Origin: Desmodus rotundus
Taxonomy: Eukaryota > Chordata > Mammalia > Chiroptera > Phyllostomidae
Length of the DNA stretch: 64,000 nt
Direction of reading: 5' to 3'
Assembly: GCF_022682495.2 (NCBI RefSeq)
Contig: NW_026527276.1
Location: 33,499 to 97,498 of the forward strand
Shown here: in pieces, positions 43,728 through 56,572 of the stretch
Layout of the letters: every line of letters starts with the position of its first letter
Numbering within the stretch: the stretch's first letter is position 1
Notes under the pieces: generated by a model
What the model was told of the DNA's origin: nothing
The model's input: only the letters and a program-made list of their open reading frames with translations
Databases searched by the model: none
Made by a program: the position numbers and the translations under genes

Positions 43728-44447
43728 CTGAAAAAGAGACAGAGGGTCATGCTGCCTGAAGCTTTCACTGTTTACTAATGGGGGGAGTGCCACAGCCTTG
43801 CCCTCCTTCCCCAGGGCCAGGGGTCCCATCTTCCAGGGAGAAGAGGAGGACAACCTATGTTAAGATATTGCCCAAGCCTAGCCCAGTTACAGGACAACCC
43901 AGGGTCCAGAGAGCCTGGTCCTCTCAGAAACCTTTCCTGGGACCAAACCTGGACTACTTGGGACCATGGGCATGACCTATGAGGCTCTAGTGAAGAAGCC
44001 CTGAGTTCCTTAGTGTGCACTTGGCACATAACTGTCTCAATTTCCTGGAGCAACTGAAGAATCATTATTCATTAAAAAGGCACCACAGTGGGGCTTGGTA
44101 GATAATAATGCTATAGGAGCGAGATCAAAAGCTGAGGCCCAGAGACAAAGCCAGGGCTATGAACTTTGCTTAACTCCAGGGGGTGACATCTACACTGGGG
44201 TCTACGTGAATACTGCCTCCTGGAATTGTGTAGTATCCAAACTGTGCAACCACATGCAGCAGCCCAGTCCACGCTTCAGCTCAAGATGACTTTGCAATTA
44301 AGTTCTATGGGGGATTATATAAATCATTAGGTAGGTTTCTAGTGGGCTCCTGAGTATTTTATGGGGTGTTTGTAATGGTTATGTCAGGAGGCAGTTGGAC
44401 AAAAATGTTTCTCCAAAGCATGAGAAAGGGGTCTTCTCCCAGAATAC

Positions 44448-44604
44448 CTGAACTCTCTCTCTTTTCCAAAGGATGGGCTATACACAGTAGGCTGAAACTT
44501 TCTTCCTTCTCATTGTAGAAAGTTTCTTCAAAAAGAATGGGCACTGAGAGAAGACAGGTGAAACCAGCTCCTAATTTAATCCTGTTTCCTTGTATAAAGA
44601 CATC
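44448..44604 (-). CDS. ANKRD27: ANKRD27 exon 4 (residues 72-124)
   Basis: 157 nt. It starts at phase 0 after TTGCAG and ends with one base of a split codon (phase 1) at donor GTATTC. It encodes [15 protein letters not shown] and continues to EKRESS. It agrees almost residue for residue with the family N-terminal domain. Confidence 0.97.
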
Positions 44605-45373
44605 CTGCAACAAGAGACACATCACTGCATCACTGGACAGTGGTGACCACCGACCCCGCTAGCCTGGACCCCCATACAGCACTTTACCCGACCTGCCCCT
44701 CTTCACTGTTCTTTTATTTTGCTTTTTGATACTAAAATGTTTTTCCTTCCTCTCTGTTCCCCCTGAGTCGTGGCTGCATAGGACCTGGATCCTTTTTAAA
44801 CACTGCAACAGAAGCAGCGCTAAGCTGTTCTTTAGAGCAGCAGGAAACCTGCACCACAGGAGAGGAGACGTGAGAGTGCGCTCCTATCTGAACGAGACAC
44901 CAAAGTGACCACTGGTGCATCACACATGGGGCTGGACAATGCATGCCACAGCCCCCTTCGCAGCTCACCACTCTGGCCATGGCGGGGTGCCCAGGGCAGA
45001 CTTGTCCCGAGAAGCCTGACTGCTCTGCTCTCTTTGCAGGTCTGGGTGCCCCAAAGGGAACACAAAAACTAACAAGGCACTGGCAATTGTGGTGAGCAGA
45101 TCCTTAGCAGGAAAACAGCGGCAATCCTCATGAGCTATGGGCTGCTGACCCACACACCAGTGTCTGGGCCACCCCATGCCCTATCCCTCCCTTGTCTTCC
45201 CCACACAGGGCCCACAAGCCCTGGCTGCAGGGCTGGAGAGGCCACGCTGTACCAACCAACGTGGCCCTCTCCCCTGGCCATGGGAGACCGTGGACAGTCC
45301 TGACTAGGAATGGAACCTCCCTCTGTCAGGACTACCTGTTTCCACTTAAACAAATAAGAAAATGCATATCCTG

Positions 45374-47266
45374 GACTTCTGGCCAAGATGGAGGCATAGG
45401 TAGACACACTGTGCCTCTTCGCACAACCAAAAGGACAACAACAATTTAAAAACAATAAACAACGAGAACTGACAGAAAATCTAACTGTATGGAAGTCCAA
45501 CAACCAAGGAGATAAAGAAGAAACATTTATCCAGACCGGTAGGAGGGGTGGAGATGGGCAGGCAGGGCAGAGAGGACTAACAGCAAGGAGGCGGCTGGCA
45601 GACCCAGTGAGGTGGTGGATTGTGGAGCAGGGCAGGCAAAGCTGCAGCTGGCGGGAGAGGCAGCAGCTGGTGGACCCTGCAACAGACCTCACAACCCAGG
45701 GCTCCAGCTTGGGGAAATAAAGCCTCAAAGCTCTGACTGAAAACACCTGTGGGGGTTGAGGTGCCAGTGGGAAAAACACCCAGCCTCATAGGAGAGCTCG
45801 TTGGAGAGACCCACAGGAGCCTAGAAACCCACCCACATGGGAAGCAGCACCAGAAGGGCCCAATTTGATTGTGGGTAGTGGAGGGAGTGACTGAAAACCA
45901 GCAGAGAGTGGGAGCAAGCACCATTGCTCCTATTGGGCCCCTTCCCCACATACAACGTCACAGTGCAGGGACATGGTGAACACCTAAGGCTCTGCCCCTT
46001 TATGTAACAGGCATGCCAAGACACACACAAAAAAGGCCCAAATGAAAGAACAGATCAAAGCTCCAGAAAAAATACAACTAAGCAACGAAGATATAGCCAA
46101 CCTATCAGATGCACGGTTCAAAACACTGGTACTCAGGAAGATCATAGAATTGGTTGAATTTGGTCACAAATTAGATGAAAACATGAAGGCTATGCTAAGA
46201 GAAAAAAGGAAAATGTACAGGGAACCAATAGTAATGGGAAGGAAAATAGAACTCAAATCAACGGTGTGGACCAGAAGGGAAAAAGAAACATCCAACCAGA
46301 AGAGAATGAACAAGAATTCAAAAAAACGAGGAGAGGCTTAGGAACCTCCAGGACATCTTTAAATGTTCCAACGTCCAAATTATAGGGGTGCCAGAAGGAG
46401 AAGAGGAAGAACAACAAATTGAAAACTTATTTGAACAAATAATGAAGGAGAACTTCCCCAGTCTGGCAAAGGAAATAGACTTCCAGGAAGTCCAGGAAGC
46501 TCAGAGAGTCCCAAAGAAGCTGGACCCAAGGAGGGACACACCAAGGCACATCATAATTACATTCCCCAAGATTACACGGAAGGAGAGAATCTTAGAAGCA
46601 GCAAGAGAAAAGGACACAGTTACCTACAAAGGAGTTCCCATAAGACTGTCAGCTGATTTCTCAAAAGAGACCTTACAGGCAAGAAGGGGCTGGCAAGAAG
46701 TATTCCAAGTCATGAAAGGCAAGGGCCTACATCCAAGATTACTCTATCCAGCAAAGCTATCATTTAGAATGGAAGGGCAGATAAAGTGCTTCTCAGATAA
46801 GGTCAAGTTAAAGGAGTTCATCATCACCAAGCCCTTACTATATGAAATGTTAAAGGGATTTATCTACGAAAAGGAAGATAAAAAATGTGAACAGTAAAAA
46901 TGACAGCAAACTCAGTTATTAACAACCACACCTAAAACAAAAACAAAAGCAAACTAAGCAAACCACCAGAACAGGAACAGAACCACAGAAATGGAGATCA
47001 CATGGAGGGTTATCAATAGGGGATTAGGAGGGGGAGAGAGAGGGGAAAGGTACAGAGAATAAGTAGCATAAATGGTAGGTAGAAAATAGGCAGGGGAAGG
47101 GTAAAATAGTATAGGAAATGTAGGAGCCAAAGAAATTATATGTATGACCCATGGACATGAACTATAGAGGGGGAATGTGGGAGGGAGGGGGTGGGCAGGA
47201 TGTTGTGGAGTGAAGAGGGGGAAATGGGACAAATGTAATAGCATAATCAATACAATATATTAAAAT
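45374..47266 (+). mobile_element. HAL1-like copy F
   Basis: Plus-strand ORF1-only element, 1.89 kb, with a 15-bp duplication (aaaatgcatatcctg, 45359-45373 and 47267-47281). 5' UTR 45374-46041, ORF1 from 46042 with the same early frameshift as copy D, intact C-terminal ORF1 frame 46388-46897, then the 3' UTR. Inserted in intron 3. Confidence 0.92.
46042..46897 (+). pseudogene. Frameshifted L1-type ORF1 of copy F
   Basis: Frame 1 (46042-46341) starts MKEQIKAPEKIQLSNEDIAN and shifts after AMLREKRKMYREP. The RRM and C-terminal domains are open in another frame from 46388 (VPEGEEEEQQIENLFEQIM) to 46897. The lesion matches copy D. Confidence 0.82.
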
Positions 47267-47689
47267 AAAATGCATATCCTGAAGTTAACATTGACAACCA
47301 GATAGACTGACATCACGTGCCTCCTGACAGGAAACTCTGGGAAAGATAACACACCCTTCAGAGACATTCCTCCCGAACTGTGTAACTGCCCATTTAATCA
47401 CCAGGGAGCATCTGAGAACCTGCACTGAGGGACAGTTCACAAGGCAAACCAAACACGTCAATGTCATTAGAGACAGGGACAGACTGAGGGACTCTCCCAA
47501 ATGGAAGAGAACTAAAAAGGTGTTCTGCGACCCTGCACCTGTAAGGACAGTGTCGGTGCAGTGAGCACACGCTGGGCAGGAACAGTGTATCAGAGGGCAG
47601 CACTCCGTCAATGTTAAACTTCCTGAGTGTATGCTCTGCACTGCGGCGGTGCAGGGAACACAGACTGAATTGTTTTGGAGGAAGGAACA

Positions 47690-47885
47690 TGGTATCTGAA
47701 ACTTTTTCTGAAAAAGTTTCCGAAAAAGTAATAATCATGTGTATTATATATAGTGATAAGACAAATGTGGCTAAAATGTTAACAGTTGAGCAATCTAGGG
47801 GAAGGGTATATGAGGGTTCTTTGTACTTTATTGAAACTTTCTGTATGGTTGAGATTATTTCAAAGCAAAGTTTTTAAAAAATTAA
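47690..47885 (+). repeat. Old L1 3' UTR-like fragment
   Basis: 'ttgtactttattgaaactttctgtatggttgagattatttcaaa' in sense resembles ancient L1M 3' ends, with A-rich end. Confidence 0.5.
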
Positions 47886-48256
47886 AAATTCATCCCTAAT
47901 CTCCAATTTGTGGCCAAGAAACCAATGAGCTTTCAATGTCACAGGGATGAAACAGCTTACTCTGACAGGACTGCAAGGAGGAGGCATGTCAGGGACAGCC
48001 CAATGCAGTGGCATGGTCAGGTGGGCCAAGGGGATGTGCCCAGCCCCTTCCTCCTCACTCTCAGGCAGCTGCTCGGCATTCTCATCTCCTCTTCCCTCAG
48101 AGGCAGCAGGCCCTCCAACCCCACCCCACAGTGCTGCAGTGTGTGTCAAAGCCATCATTAACCAGATATGAAGGGGTGACAAGCAGGATTCTCTCCTGTC
48201 CACCCTACCCGAACACTGTGTGAGCAGCCCTGGTTGACCCACAAAGAAATGAATAC

Positions 48257-48367
48257 CTTTCCATTTAAGGTCTGAAAGTGTTCTTCCACTGGTCTCAAAA
48301 CATAGGACTCAAACTGACAGGTAGACTGAACACTGCTTGTCAGGCTTCCTTTGCAGGGTACTAAGAC
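48257..48367 (-). CDS. ANKRD27: ANKRD27 exon 3 (residues 35-71)
   Basis: 111 nt, phase 0 at both ends. The acceptor follows a nearly pure T tract (48368-48380). It encodes the N-terminal region starting VLVPCKGSL and ending HFQTLNGK. The donor GTATTC at 48256-48251 is weaker than consensus. The N-terminal domain upstream of VPS9 takes part in endosomal targeting. Confidence 0.97.
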
Positions 48368-48809
48368 CTGGAAAAAAAAAATTAGGGTGAATACTACTAG
48401 AGAGATGTGTCATTTACAGCTTCAGTAGAACAGGATTTATCAAAAAACATTCCAGATGGAACTTCTGTGGGGACCTACAGGCAGAGAGAACACCTAGGGT
48501 CACTTGCTACAATGGCAGCAGTTGATGCCAACTGACTTAATTTGTTTTCATTGTGATGGAGCCCAGGCAGAGGGAACTGGCCTAAGTCCCCATCCACCTG
48601 AGGCCTGCAGATAGGGGCTCGCTCCCGTCCCTCCCCACAGCCAGACCAAGCGGCCCACTCAGCCCTCAAAAGGCTCAGGAATAATTCCAGGTAAAGAGAG
48701 GATAGTCTGGGAAACACAGGAAAGTGAAACTAAAAGTCACATGTAACCCCACCACCTAAATGATACACACTACACATGAAGACAGTTTCCTTCCTATCTT
48801 CTACATATA

Positions 48810-48991
48810 TTTTTTAAAAACATTGTATTTATTTATTGTTAGAGAGAGAGGAAGGAAGGGAGAAAGAGAGGGAGAGAAACATTGATCAGACCTGGCCTGC
48901 AACCCAGGCAGGTGCCCTGACCGGGGATTGAACTGGCGACCTTTAGGTTTACAGAACAACACTCAACCCACTGAACCACACCAGTCAGGGC
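48810..48991 (-). mobile_element. Ves SINE
   Basis: Minus-strand copy with a shortened middle; ends gaaccacaccagtcagggct. Confidence 0.88.
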
Positions 48992-49379
48992 TCTACACTT
49001 GTTTTTAAGCCTAGTTGTGATCATAGTTTGTAACACAAGCTGCAGAAACTCAGTTTCCTATTGCAAGCTGCACCTCTGTCAGAGACGTCTCAGGGCACCA
49101 GACTCTCTCTTTGTGGCAGCTGCAAACTGAAACCTGAATTTTTGTTCCAAAAGTGGCCACCTCACTGACCAGACACCAGCTTCTCAGCTCAATGCAGCAA
49201 TGGGAAGGGGCTCGATTCAGCACTGCCGACTGCCCTGGCATGTGGATCTGTGCTTGGCTCAGGGACTCACATTGAACAGGACTCTCAGACTCGCGTGTAC
49301 CTGGAAGGAAGGTGACCGAAGGCAGCCGAGTCCCTCAGAGCCCCGTCTCCTAAAGCAGCCCAGCACAAAGCAGAGGCTC

Positions 49380-49500
49380 CTATCCTGTCTCCACTGTGCA
49401 GAAGAGGACTCTGAGGCTCAAAGGAGGTAGGTGACTTGTCCAGGGTTGCATAGTCAGTGAGTGGCAGAGCCACGATTCACACTCCTGCCCCTTCCTAACT
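49380..49500 (+). repeat. MIR SINE
   Basis: 'gactctgaggctcaaaggag', 'cttgtccagggttgcatagt' and 'gagtggcagagccacgattc' follow the MIR core consensus closely. Confidence 0.75.
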
Positions 49501-49849
49501 ACCTTGCTGCCTCCTAGAAGCACAGCCCAGCACCTGCTGGAGTTCCCTCTGGAGCCCCGGGGGCAGCTGTCATTAGGAGCTTCCTCAGGCAGCTTAGAAA
49601 GAGCAGTGTAGCCTGTCTCCTCATGGAGAGACACACCAACTCCCCACAGCAGGAAAGGGAGGCACTTATTCATGGCTGAGCTCAACCCTCCCTAAGAAGT
49701 CGCCTTGCCCTGCCTCAAAAAATCAAGACTGAATTAGATCAAGATCTAGATTTAACTACCAGTTTCAGAAAATACAGAGAACAGAGGACCAGGTTAAACA
49801 CCACCATGGGACTGAAGTTGTCTAAAGCCAGAATGCAGGATAAGCGACC

Positions 49850-50440
49850 TGGATAAACAAACTGCAAAGAAAGAAAGAAAATGAGAAGAAAAAGTTAAAA
49901 AGAAATTTAAGATTGCACATTAACTATGTGTAGTTTAGTGTACTTCAGTTTAGCTCAAAAAAGTGGAAAGAAAAAGAGAGACTTAAAAGACTTATCAATC
50001 CCATACTATGTGTGGATCTCCTTTGAATCCTGATTTGAACAAACTAATTGTAAAACAAACAAACAAAATCATGAGACAATTTGGGAAATTTGAACAATGG
50101 CTAGATATTAGATAATATTGAAGAATTATTAAGGAATTTTTTAGCTGTGATAATGGCATTGTGGTTATATATTTTTAAAAAGAGTCCTTATCGTTTAAAA
50201 ATATATTCCTAAATATTTACAGATAACATCACATGACTCCCTTATAAAATTTTCTGGGATTCACTTCGAAATAGTCCCGGGGCCATGGGTGGAGGGGAAG
50301 AGGAGTAGAAACAACAAGTGACTGGCCACTGAGGTGATCACTGCGATGGTGCATAACAATAATTAATTACTCTTTCTACTTTAATATGTTTGAAATTAAA
50401 CATAATAATTTTAAATTTCAATAAAAGTTAAACTTAAAGA
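49850..50440 (+). repeat. Old L1 3' fragment
   Basis: 'gataatggcattgtggttatat' and a later 'ctttaatatgtttgaaatta' resemble the 3' ends of ancient L1M elements. Confidence 0.5.
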
Positions 50441-53072
50441 AAGAAAGGGGAGGCCCCCAGGTATGAGCCCGAACTGAGAAACAACCTCAAGGCACCCGGG
50501 AGGCCTCACAGTAGCAGCACATGCACGAGGGCCTGGGGGTGCCTGATGCCAAGCCCAGAGTCCCATGAGAGGAAGGGCCTCTGAGCACCAGGCACTTCTG
50601 AGGTGCTTGGGTTGACTCCACCCCAAGGTTCTATCCACCTGTGCGTGAAAGAAAGCCATCTCCTCCTCCCTTACTTGCACAGAGTATGACCAGCTCCTGC
50701 TGCATGCAATGTGTCCTCATTTCCCAACACAGGGCTCAGAGTACAGAAGGTGCCCAATCAGGGTTTGTGAAGTGAATAGACGGCCCTCCGATTTCAGGGA
50801 CCCCACCTCACAGTTTTCAGGCAGACAATATGCCGAGAGCATTTGATTGCGAACAAAAGCCAGTGGCTGGCTCTTGGTGGTTCCATCAGTCCCCATCAGA
50901 CTCCTGAGTCCTGCTGAAGGGTGGGGGGTGTGGGCAGGGGGTAAGCTCTGAAGCTGCCCGAGGGAGGGGGGTCAAGTGCCTCAGGGGCTGTCATGAGACA
51001 GAGCTTCAGGCTACTTCTGGAATAGACATCATGGAGTAGGCCGTAAGTTGGGGACCCACTCATTTCAAAGCTCAACAATAAACCTTTTTAGTAGAGCTCC
51101 TTTATAAAGAAATTTAAAAATAACAGCAATTAAAGAGAAGACAATAGAATGAAGGCAAGAATCAGCGTAGTGACACCCATTCCAGGGCTCCCTCCTGAGC
51201 CCTCCCCAGGCTGAGTTAGGCACTCTACAGGTGCCCTGCCGACTTCTATGCTGACACTCACTCCTCTGTCCTGCACTTGACCTGCTTCCAGAACTTCCTG
51301 TTGGCATGCTGTGGTGCCCACTCATCTGAGTAACCCTGCAGAACCAGCATAGAGCCTGGCACATACCACATACTCAATAAATGTTTGCTGGCTGGATCTA
51401 TACTAAATAAATCCTGAGATCGAGAATATGGCCATCAGTGCTGCTAGCTGGCTATCTAGGTATTTCACTTGAAAGTCAGTTCTCTGGAACTTATAAGACA
51501 GGCTGCTAGGCTCCCAGACTGGCTTTCAAAATCCTACCTATCCTATAATTAAAGGACCATTATGAAAGGTCCACACTGAATCTCCTGTTATAATTTTTGT
51601 TTTTCTTATAGGCAAATGGACCCACCCCCAATCAACCTTGGAAACCTGGAGGACTCTCCAACCACCTCCCCAGCCCTCATGGACAAGAGCCCCAGGGGTG
51701 CAGCAGGCCTGTGAACCTGCTCTGAAGTGGTCACAGTGTATACATAGCTAAATGGTTGTAAGAAAAGGGGTGGCTATTAGAAGCAGTGTGTGTGTCTCAC
51801 AGGCCTGTGCCTGGAAACGGGGAACATGAGGAAAAGAGCTTCCACTGTCCGGGACAAAGAGCAAGAGAATGGCAAGAGAAGCCTGCCTGGACATGGAGGC
51901 ATCCTTATGAAAGGAAGGCTTGTATGGAAGTAAGACCTGAGGAGGGGCTACAGCGGGTGGGGAAAGCAGCCAAGCTGCACCCTCAGCCACCATCCACACT
52001 TTCCTGAGGATAGGGGGCTCGCAACCTGGGCTTACAGGGAGAGATATGAGGGGCAGTTAACTGTAGGGGACACACATGTTTAAAAGTGGGGACTCCACAT
52101 TTTTTTAGAGCCCAGTACAGGACTCATCTCCAGGGCCAATTCAAGGGCAGCCAGATTTGGCCCAGTGGCTAAGTCTCACGGAAGGAAATTTAGCATTTAC
52201 CAGCTGAGGCCACGTGGATCCTTTAGAGGTGGCAGAAAGGATGAGTGCTCTTCTAGAGGTGACTGGAATATTCTACTTTTTCATTCAACCAACAGACATG
52301 GATGGAGAACTGTTATGAACTAGACAGGGACGAGCCAGGGTTCCCGTCACATGGCCGACAGGGGCAGGGGCTAGCCGACAGTATCTGACTGGGCTGAGCA
52401 GGACAGCTCCATCCCATCACTGCCCAGTGTGCACCCCAAGCAGCTTCTTGTGCGCCTCATGGCTTTTAGGAGGGGCTGAGTCAGCAGCCCAGGGAACCAT
52501 TGGGAACCCAGGGTGGCAGAGTTTAAGAAGACTCTTAAACTCTGCGTACAAGAGAGGAAGGCGACTGAGAAGCCAAAGTTCTTATTTAAAATTCCCCTTT
52601 GCTGATGTGAGCCCAAGTGTGACTCTATTACTTGCAGCTAGAAAAGTACCTACTGGGTGACAAGGAACTACGCTAGTGCTGGCCACACAGAGGTGAGCAA
52701 GACAGACAGGTCCTGCAGAGCTTACTGAAAAATAACAGCATTCCGCAGTGAGGCATTTTTAAAAAGCATGAGAAAGTCACATATGTTATCTAAACAGTAT
52801 CTAAAAAATATCCTAGAACAAAGATGGAAGGAAATATTTCCCAAATCAGATCAAGTCCTCCAGGTTAACATGACTGCTTTGCATCCTGTACTTTTTCTCT
52901 GTGGCACTCACCACAACTATAATTCATATATATTTGCCCAGGTATGACCATCTCTCCCTCTAGAATTTAAGCTCTTTAAGGATGAAGATGGTGATACATA
53001 TTTGGTGATGTATATTCATAATTTTTGCTGAATTCTCAGCACTAAACATTAACCTTGCCTACAGTAGCATTT
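50441..53072. other. Intron 2 segment, no gene recognised
   Basis: Mixed unique intronic sequence. A fragment near 51345-51390 (gcctggcacata...aataaatgtttgctgg) resembles an L2/MIR end. No coding similarity. Confidence 0.4.
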
Positions 53073-53076
53073 TTTT

Positions 53077-53276
53077 TATTGTAAAGATTTTATTTATTTA
53101 TTTTTAGAGAGGGGAAGGGAAGGAGAAAGAGAGGGAGAGAAACATCAATGTGTAGTTGCCTCTTCCATGTCCCCTACTGGGAACCTGGCCCGGAACCCAT
53201 GCATGTACCCTGACTGGGAATTGAACCTTTGGTTCGCTGGCTGGCGCTCAATCCACTGAGCCACACCAGCCAAGGC
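53077..53276 (-). mobile_element. Ves SINE
   Basis: Minus-strand copy, ends gagccacaccagccaaggct. 'agtagcattt' and 'agtagcattc' flank it as a probable target duplication. Confidence 0.92.
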
Positions 53277-54323
53277 TAGAGTAGCATTCAATAAATAGTA
53301 TGAAATAATAGATAATAATGAATGTCTTCTGTGAGCTTTTATGAGATTTTAATTTTCTTCTTTAGCAACAATTGTCTTATCCAATTGTTTTTATAATGAA
53401 TTTTATGACTTCTAAAATCTAGGGTAAAAAAGTTCTGGGAGAAATGTATGCATCACAAAACCAATCATAAAAATCAGAAGGGACTTTGAGAAATCAGGCT
53501 TCTGATGGCATAGGGATGGACTGGGTGGGGTAAAAGTCAGTTCCAATTTTCCAGAGAGGCAGCTGAGAACCTGACATCATTGGGCTAAAATGACTTCTCT
53601 CTGGTTCAACTCTGGAGCCTCCTGACACACCTGAGTAGTCACACCCGTGGCAAGAAAAGCAAGAACACAGGAAGAGAAGAGGATGACACACAGAAAGAAG
53701 GCAGAAGGCTCCTTGAGCAGAGGCCAGCACGGAGGCGCTCACAGTGTCCTGATGTGTTGTGTGTGACAATCTCAGAACCAGACAGGCCTGTGGTGTCGGG
53801 CCACCTTCTTGCCAGGCAGCACCGGCCCCACCAGTAGGCTCCGGTTTCTCTCACATATTTTCCTGATTCCTGTTACCTGGCTGCCTGGGAAGGCTCTTGA
53901 GGTTGTGGCCTCTATTTTAAAGTTCTTTTGCCACAGTTCCCTCCCTTGGGAAATGCCTTCGGAGTGACATGTGAATGTTTTCTTATGGTATGGGAGTGAG
54001 CACCCACCTGACACACCAGGATTCATGAGGCCCTGAGGAAGAATCTGATTTCTGCCCTCAGAAGTCCTCATGGTCAACACGGAATCAAAAGAAACAGGCA
54101 AACATGGTGAGACCTGTGTCAACATGGGTTAAGGGTTCAGAGAAGAGTACACCCTGGGCTGGCCCTTGTTCATACACCACACATGGTCTGGGGCTTGCTG
54201 CACGAGTGGGTTTGGAGCTGACTCCCTCAAGATTTAACCAAGGGTTACTATATTTCTGGCTTCAGAGGCACTGTGTGGTCCACACCTAGTGGGAAGGACA
54301 ACCCCCAGGACTGATGCACTTAC

Positions 54324-54455
54324 CACACCATGGATCTGGGCCACCTTGCTGCACAAGTCAGGACGCCACTTTTGAAGAGCCAGATAGAAAGGATTTTTCT
54401 GAAGATCTTCATCATAAAGAGCCATATGGACTTCAGATGGGGCAAAGTGAGGCTC
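54324..54455 (-). CDS. ANKRD27: ANKRD27 exon 2 (start codon; residues 1-34)
   Basis: Thirty bases of 5' UTR, then ATG at 54425-54423. It encodes [20 protein letters not shown] and continues to residue 34 (GV). Acceptor TTGTACCAG lies just above 54455 and donor GTAAGTGC just below 54324; exon end phase 0. This is the conserved ANKRD27 N-terminus, so the start is secure. Intron 1 on its 5' side is about 9.3 kb. Confidence 0.97.
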
Positions 54456-54837
54456 CTGGTACAAGGGAGGAAAAAGGCAGTGAATGACCACTTTCAGATT
54501 TATATAACACATGCAAGTCTCAATCTGGCAATTTCTAAAGACCCTCCCTGACACATAGTATTCTCTTCTACAGACCTCACCCTCCAGCAGGAAATATCTA
54601 AAACAGCCCATCAATTCTAGGATGACTATATTTTTACTGGTTAAATGTGTAAATTATGTTCAGAAAATTAGACTCCAGGGCATTGCAAATATAAAAATGA
54701 CTCTTTTTAGAACATCCTACATGACCAAAATTATGATACTTTAAAGCATTTAAAGTATTTTTAATGAAATATTTGAAGCATACAAAAAAGTAAAAATAAT
54801 ATAAACCAGAATTACCAACTCTTAACACCATTACCAT

Positions 54838-55206
54838 ACTTGATTGGCTGCCTCCCACAGGTGCCCTGACCAGGGATCAAAACCCACAGCCCAGGCATGT
54901 GCCCTGAACGGGAACTGAACCCCCAACTCTTTTTTTAATACTTACCCTGAGGACATTTTTTCCCCATTGCTTTCAGAGAGAGTGGAAGGAAGAGAGGGAA
55001 GTACAGAGAGAAACATCTACATAAGAGAGAAGTATCAATTGGTTGCCTCCTATGTGCACCTGGGCCAGGGACCAGCACCCGAACTGGAGATCGTATGTAT
55101 CCTTGGGCTATGGGACATTGCTCCCACTGAGCCACACAGGATAAGGCAAATCCCCAACCTTTTGGTGTACGGGATGACACTCTAACCCAGCCACACCAGC
55201 CAGGGT
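54838..55206 (-). mobile_element. Two overlapping/partial Ves SINEs
   Basis: A partial copy (54838-54935) next to a diverged fuller copy (54963-55206, ending gccacaccagccagggt), both minus strand. Confidence 0.75.
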
Positions 55207-55299
55207 GCCTCAGATTTTCTTTTAAAAAAGATATCAGAGTAGCTGGAACTCCTGCTGAGCCCACCCTGATCTCTTTCTCCTCCCTTTCCAGAGTCAACC

Positions 55300-56120
55300 A
55301 TGATCCTGGAGTTGCTGTACATCCTTCTTGCTCTCGTTACTATTCCTTTAATACTTATGTATTCATAAATAATCTAGAATATTGTTTTATGTGGTTCAAA
55401 ATTTACATAAATTGTATCACACTATAAGTATATGGAACATGCCCTTTTCAATCAACATTGTGTTTGCAAGTCAGCACTGTGCATGCTGATCCGTATAGCT
55501 CTCACTCATCCACTGACTTCTGTAAACATGACACAATTTCTCTAATATCGTGCATTTAAGTTGCTTCCACATTTTCAGTATTACAAACTGTGCTGGAATG
55601 AACACTCTATACCGGAGCACATATCTAGGAATGTCCATAGGAAGAGCTGCCTGGTGCATCCACCTGCACTGTCACCGGATGCTGATGACACTGGGTTGCC
55701 GTCTACCTCCTTGGAAAGCACACAAGCACTCCCCTGCCTCACACCGCATCCTAGTTGACACTTTTCGGTGTTGTTGGATTGTCTTGTTTCTACCAGTCTG
55801 TGGATATAAATAGTATCTCACTGTTTTTATATTTTCACTTCTGTAATGAAGTTGAACATCATTTCATGTTCTATAAATTACCTTATTGTGTCTTTTGCCC
55901 ATTTTTCTAATGCATTGCTAGCTTTTTTCTCATGGTTTACAGTTCTTTCTATATATCTGGTTACTAAAAGATGTTGCAAATATATTTTCCCAGCCTGCAA
56001 CTTATCTTTGCATTTTTTTCAATGGGTGTTTTCAGAAACTGAAATGTCTGATTTTAATGTAGTTGAACTTGTCAATCTTTGCCTTAATGGTCAGGACTAT
56101 CTGGATTTTAGGGGATCCTA
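55300..56120 (-). repeat. Old L1 fragment
   Basis: 'tgtcttttgcccatttttct', 'ctatatatctggttact' and 'ttgcaaatatattttcccagcctg' are the reverse complement of typical L1 3' ORF2/UTR sequence. Diverged. Confidence 0.55.
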
Positions 56121-56260
56121 TGGTTTGGCACATTCCTTTGTGAAGTGACTTAACCATTCTCCCAAAGAGACAGTGGTATCTACTTCCCTACCCCTTGAAT
56201 CTCAGCCTGCCCATGATTTGCTTTAACCAACCAACAGACAGTACTGATGCTCTGTGATTT

Positions 56261-56572
56261 AAAAAAATAATTTACTCTTCATTGTATTTTATTCCATTAC
56301 CATTTAGTCCCCTTATACCTCCCTCCCCGCCAGCAATCACCATACTGTTGTCCATGTTCATGAGTCCTTTTTCTTTTTTGTTCAACTCCTCTACCCCCAA
56401 CCTCCCTCCACCCAGCTGTCATCCTGCTCTCTATCTATGAGTGTGCCAACATTTTCCTTATTAGTTCAGTTTATTCATTAGATTCCACATGTGAGTGAAA
56501 TCATATGGTATTTGTCTTTCTCTGACTGGCTATTTCACTTGGCATAATGTTCTCCAGATCCATGCTGTCACA
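56261..56572 (-). mobile_element. Short 5'-truncated L1
   Basis: About 310 bp of bat-type L1 3' end in minus orientation, with a 15-bp target duplication (gatgctctgtgattt, 56246-56260 and 56573-56587). Confidence 0.82.

Noticed and set aside
45135..45779. 214-codon open frame on the minus strand
   Set aside because: It is antisense to the 5' UTR of HAL1-like copy F; the same frame type recurs in copy D (12050-12448). Compositional, not a gene.
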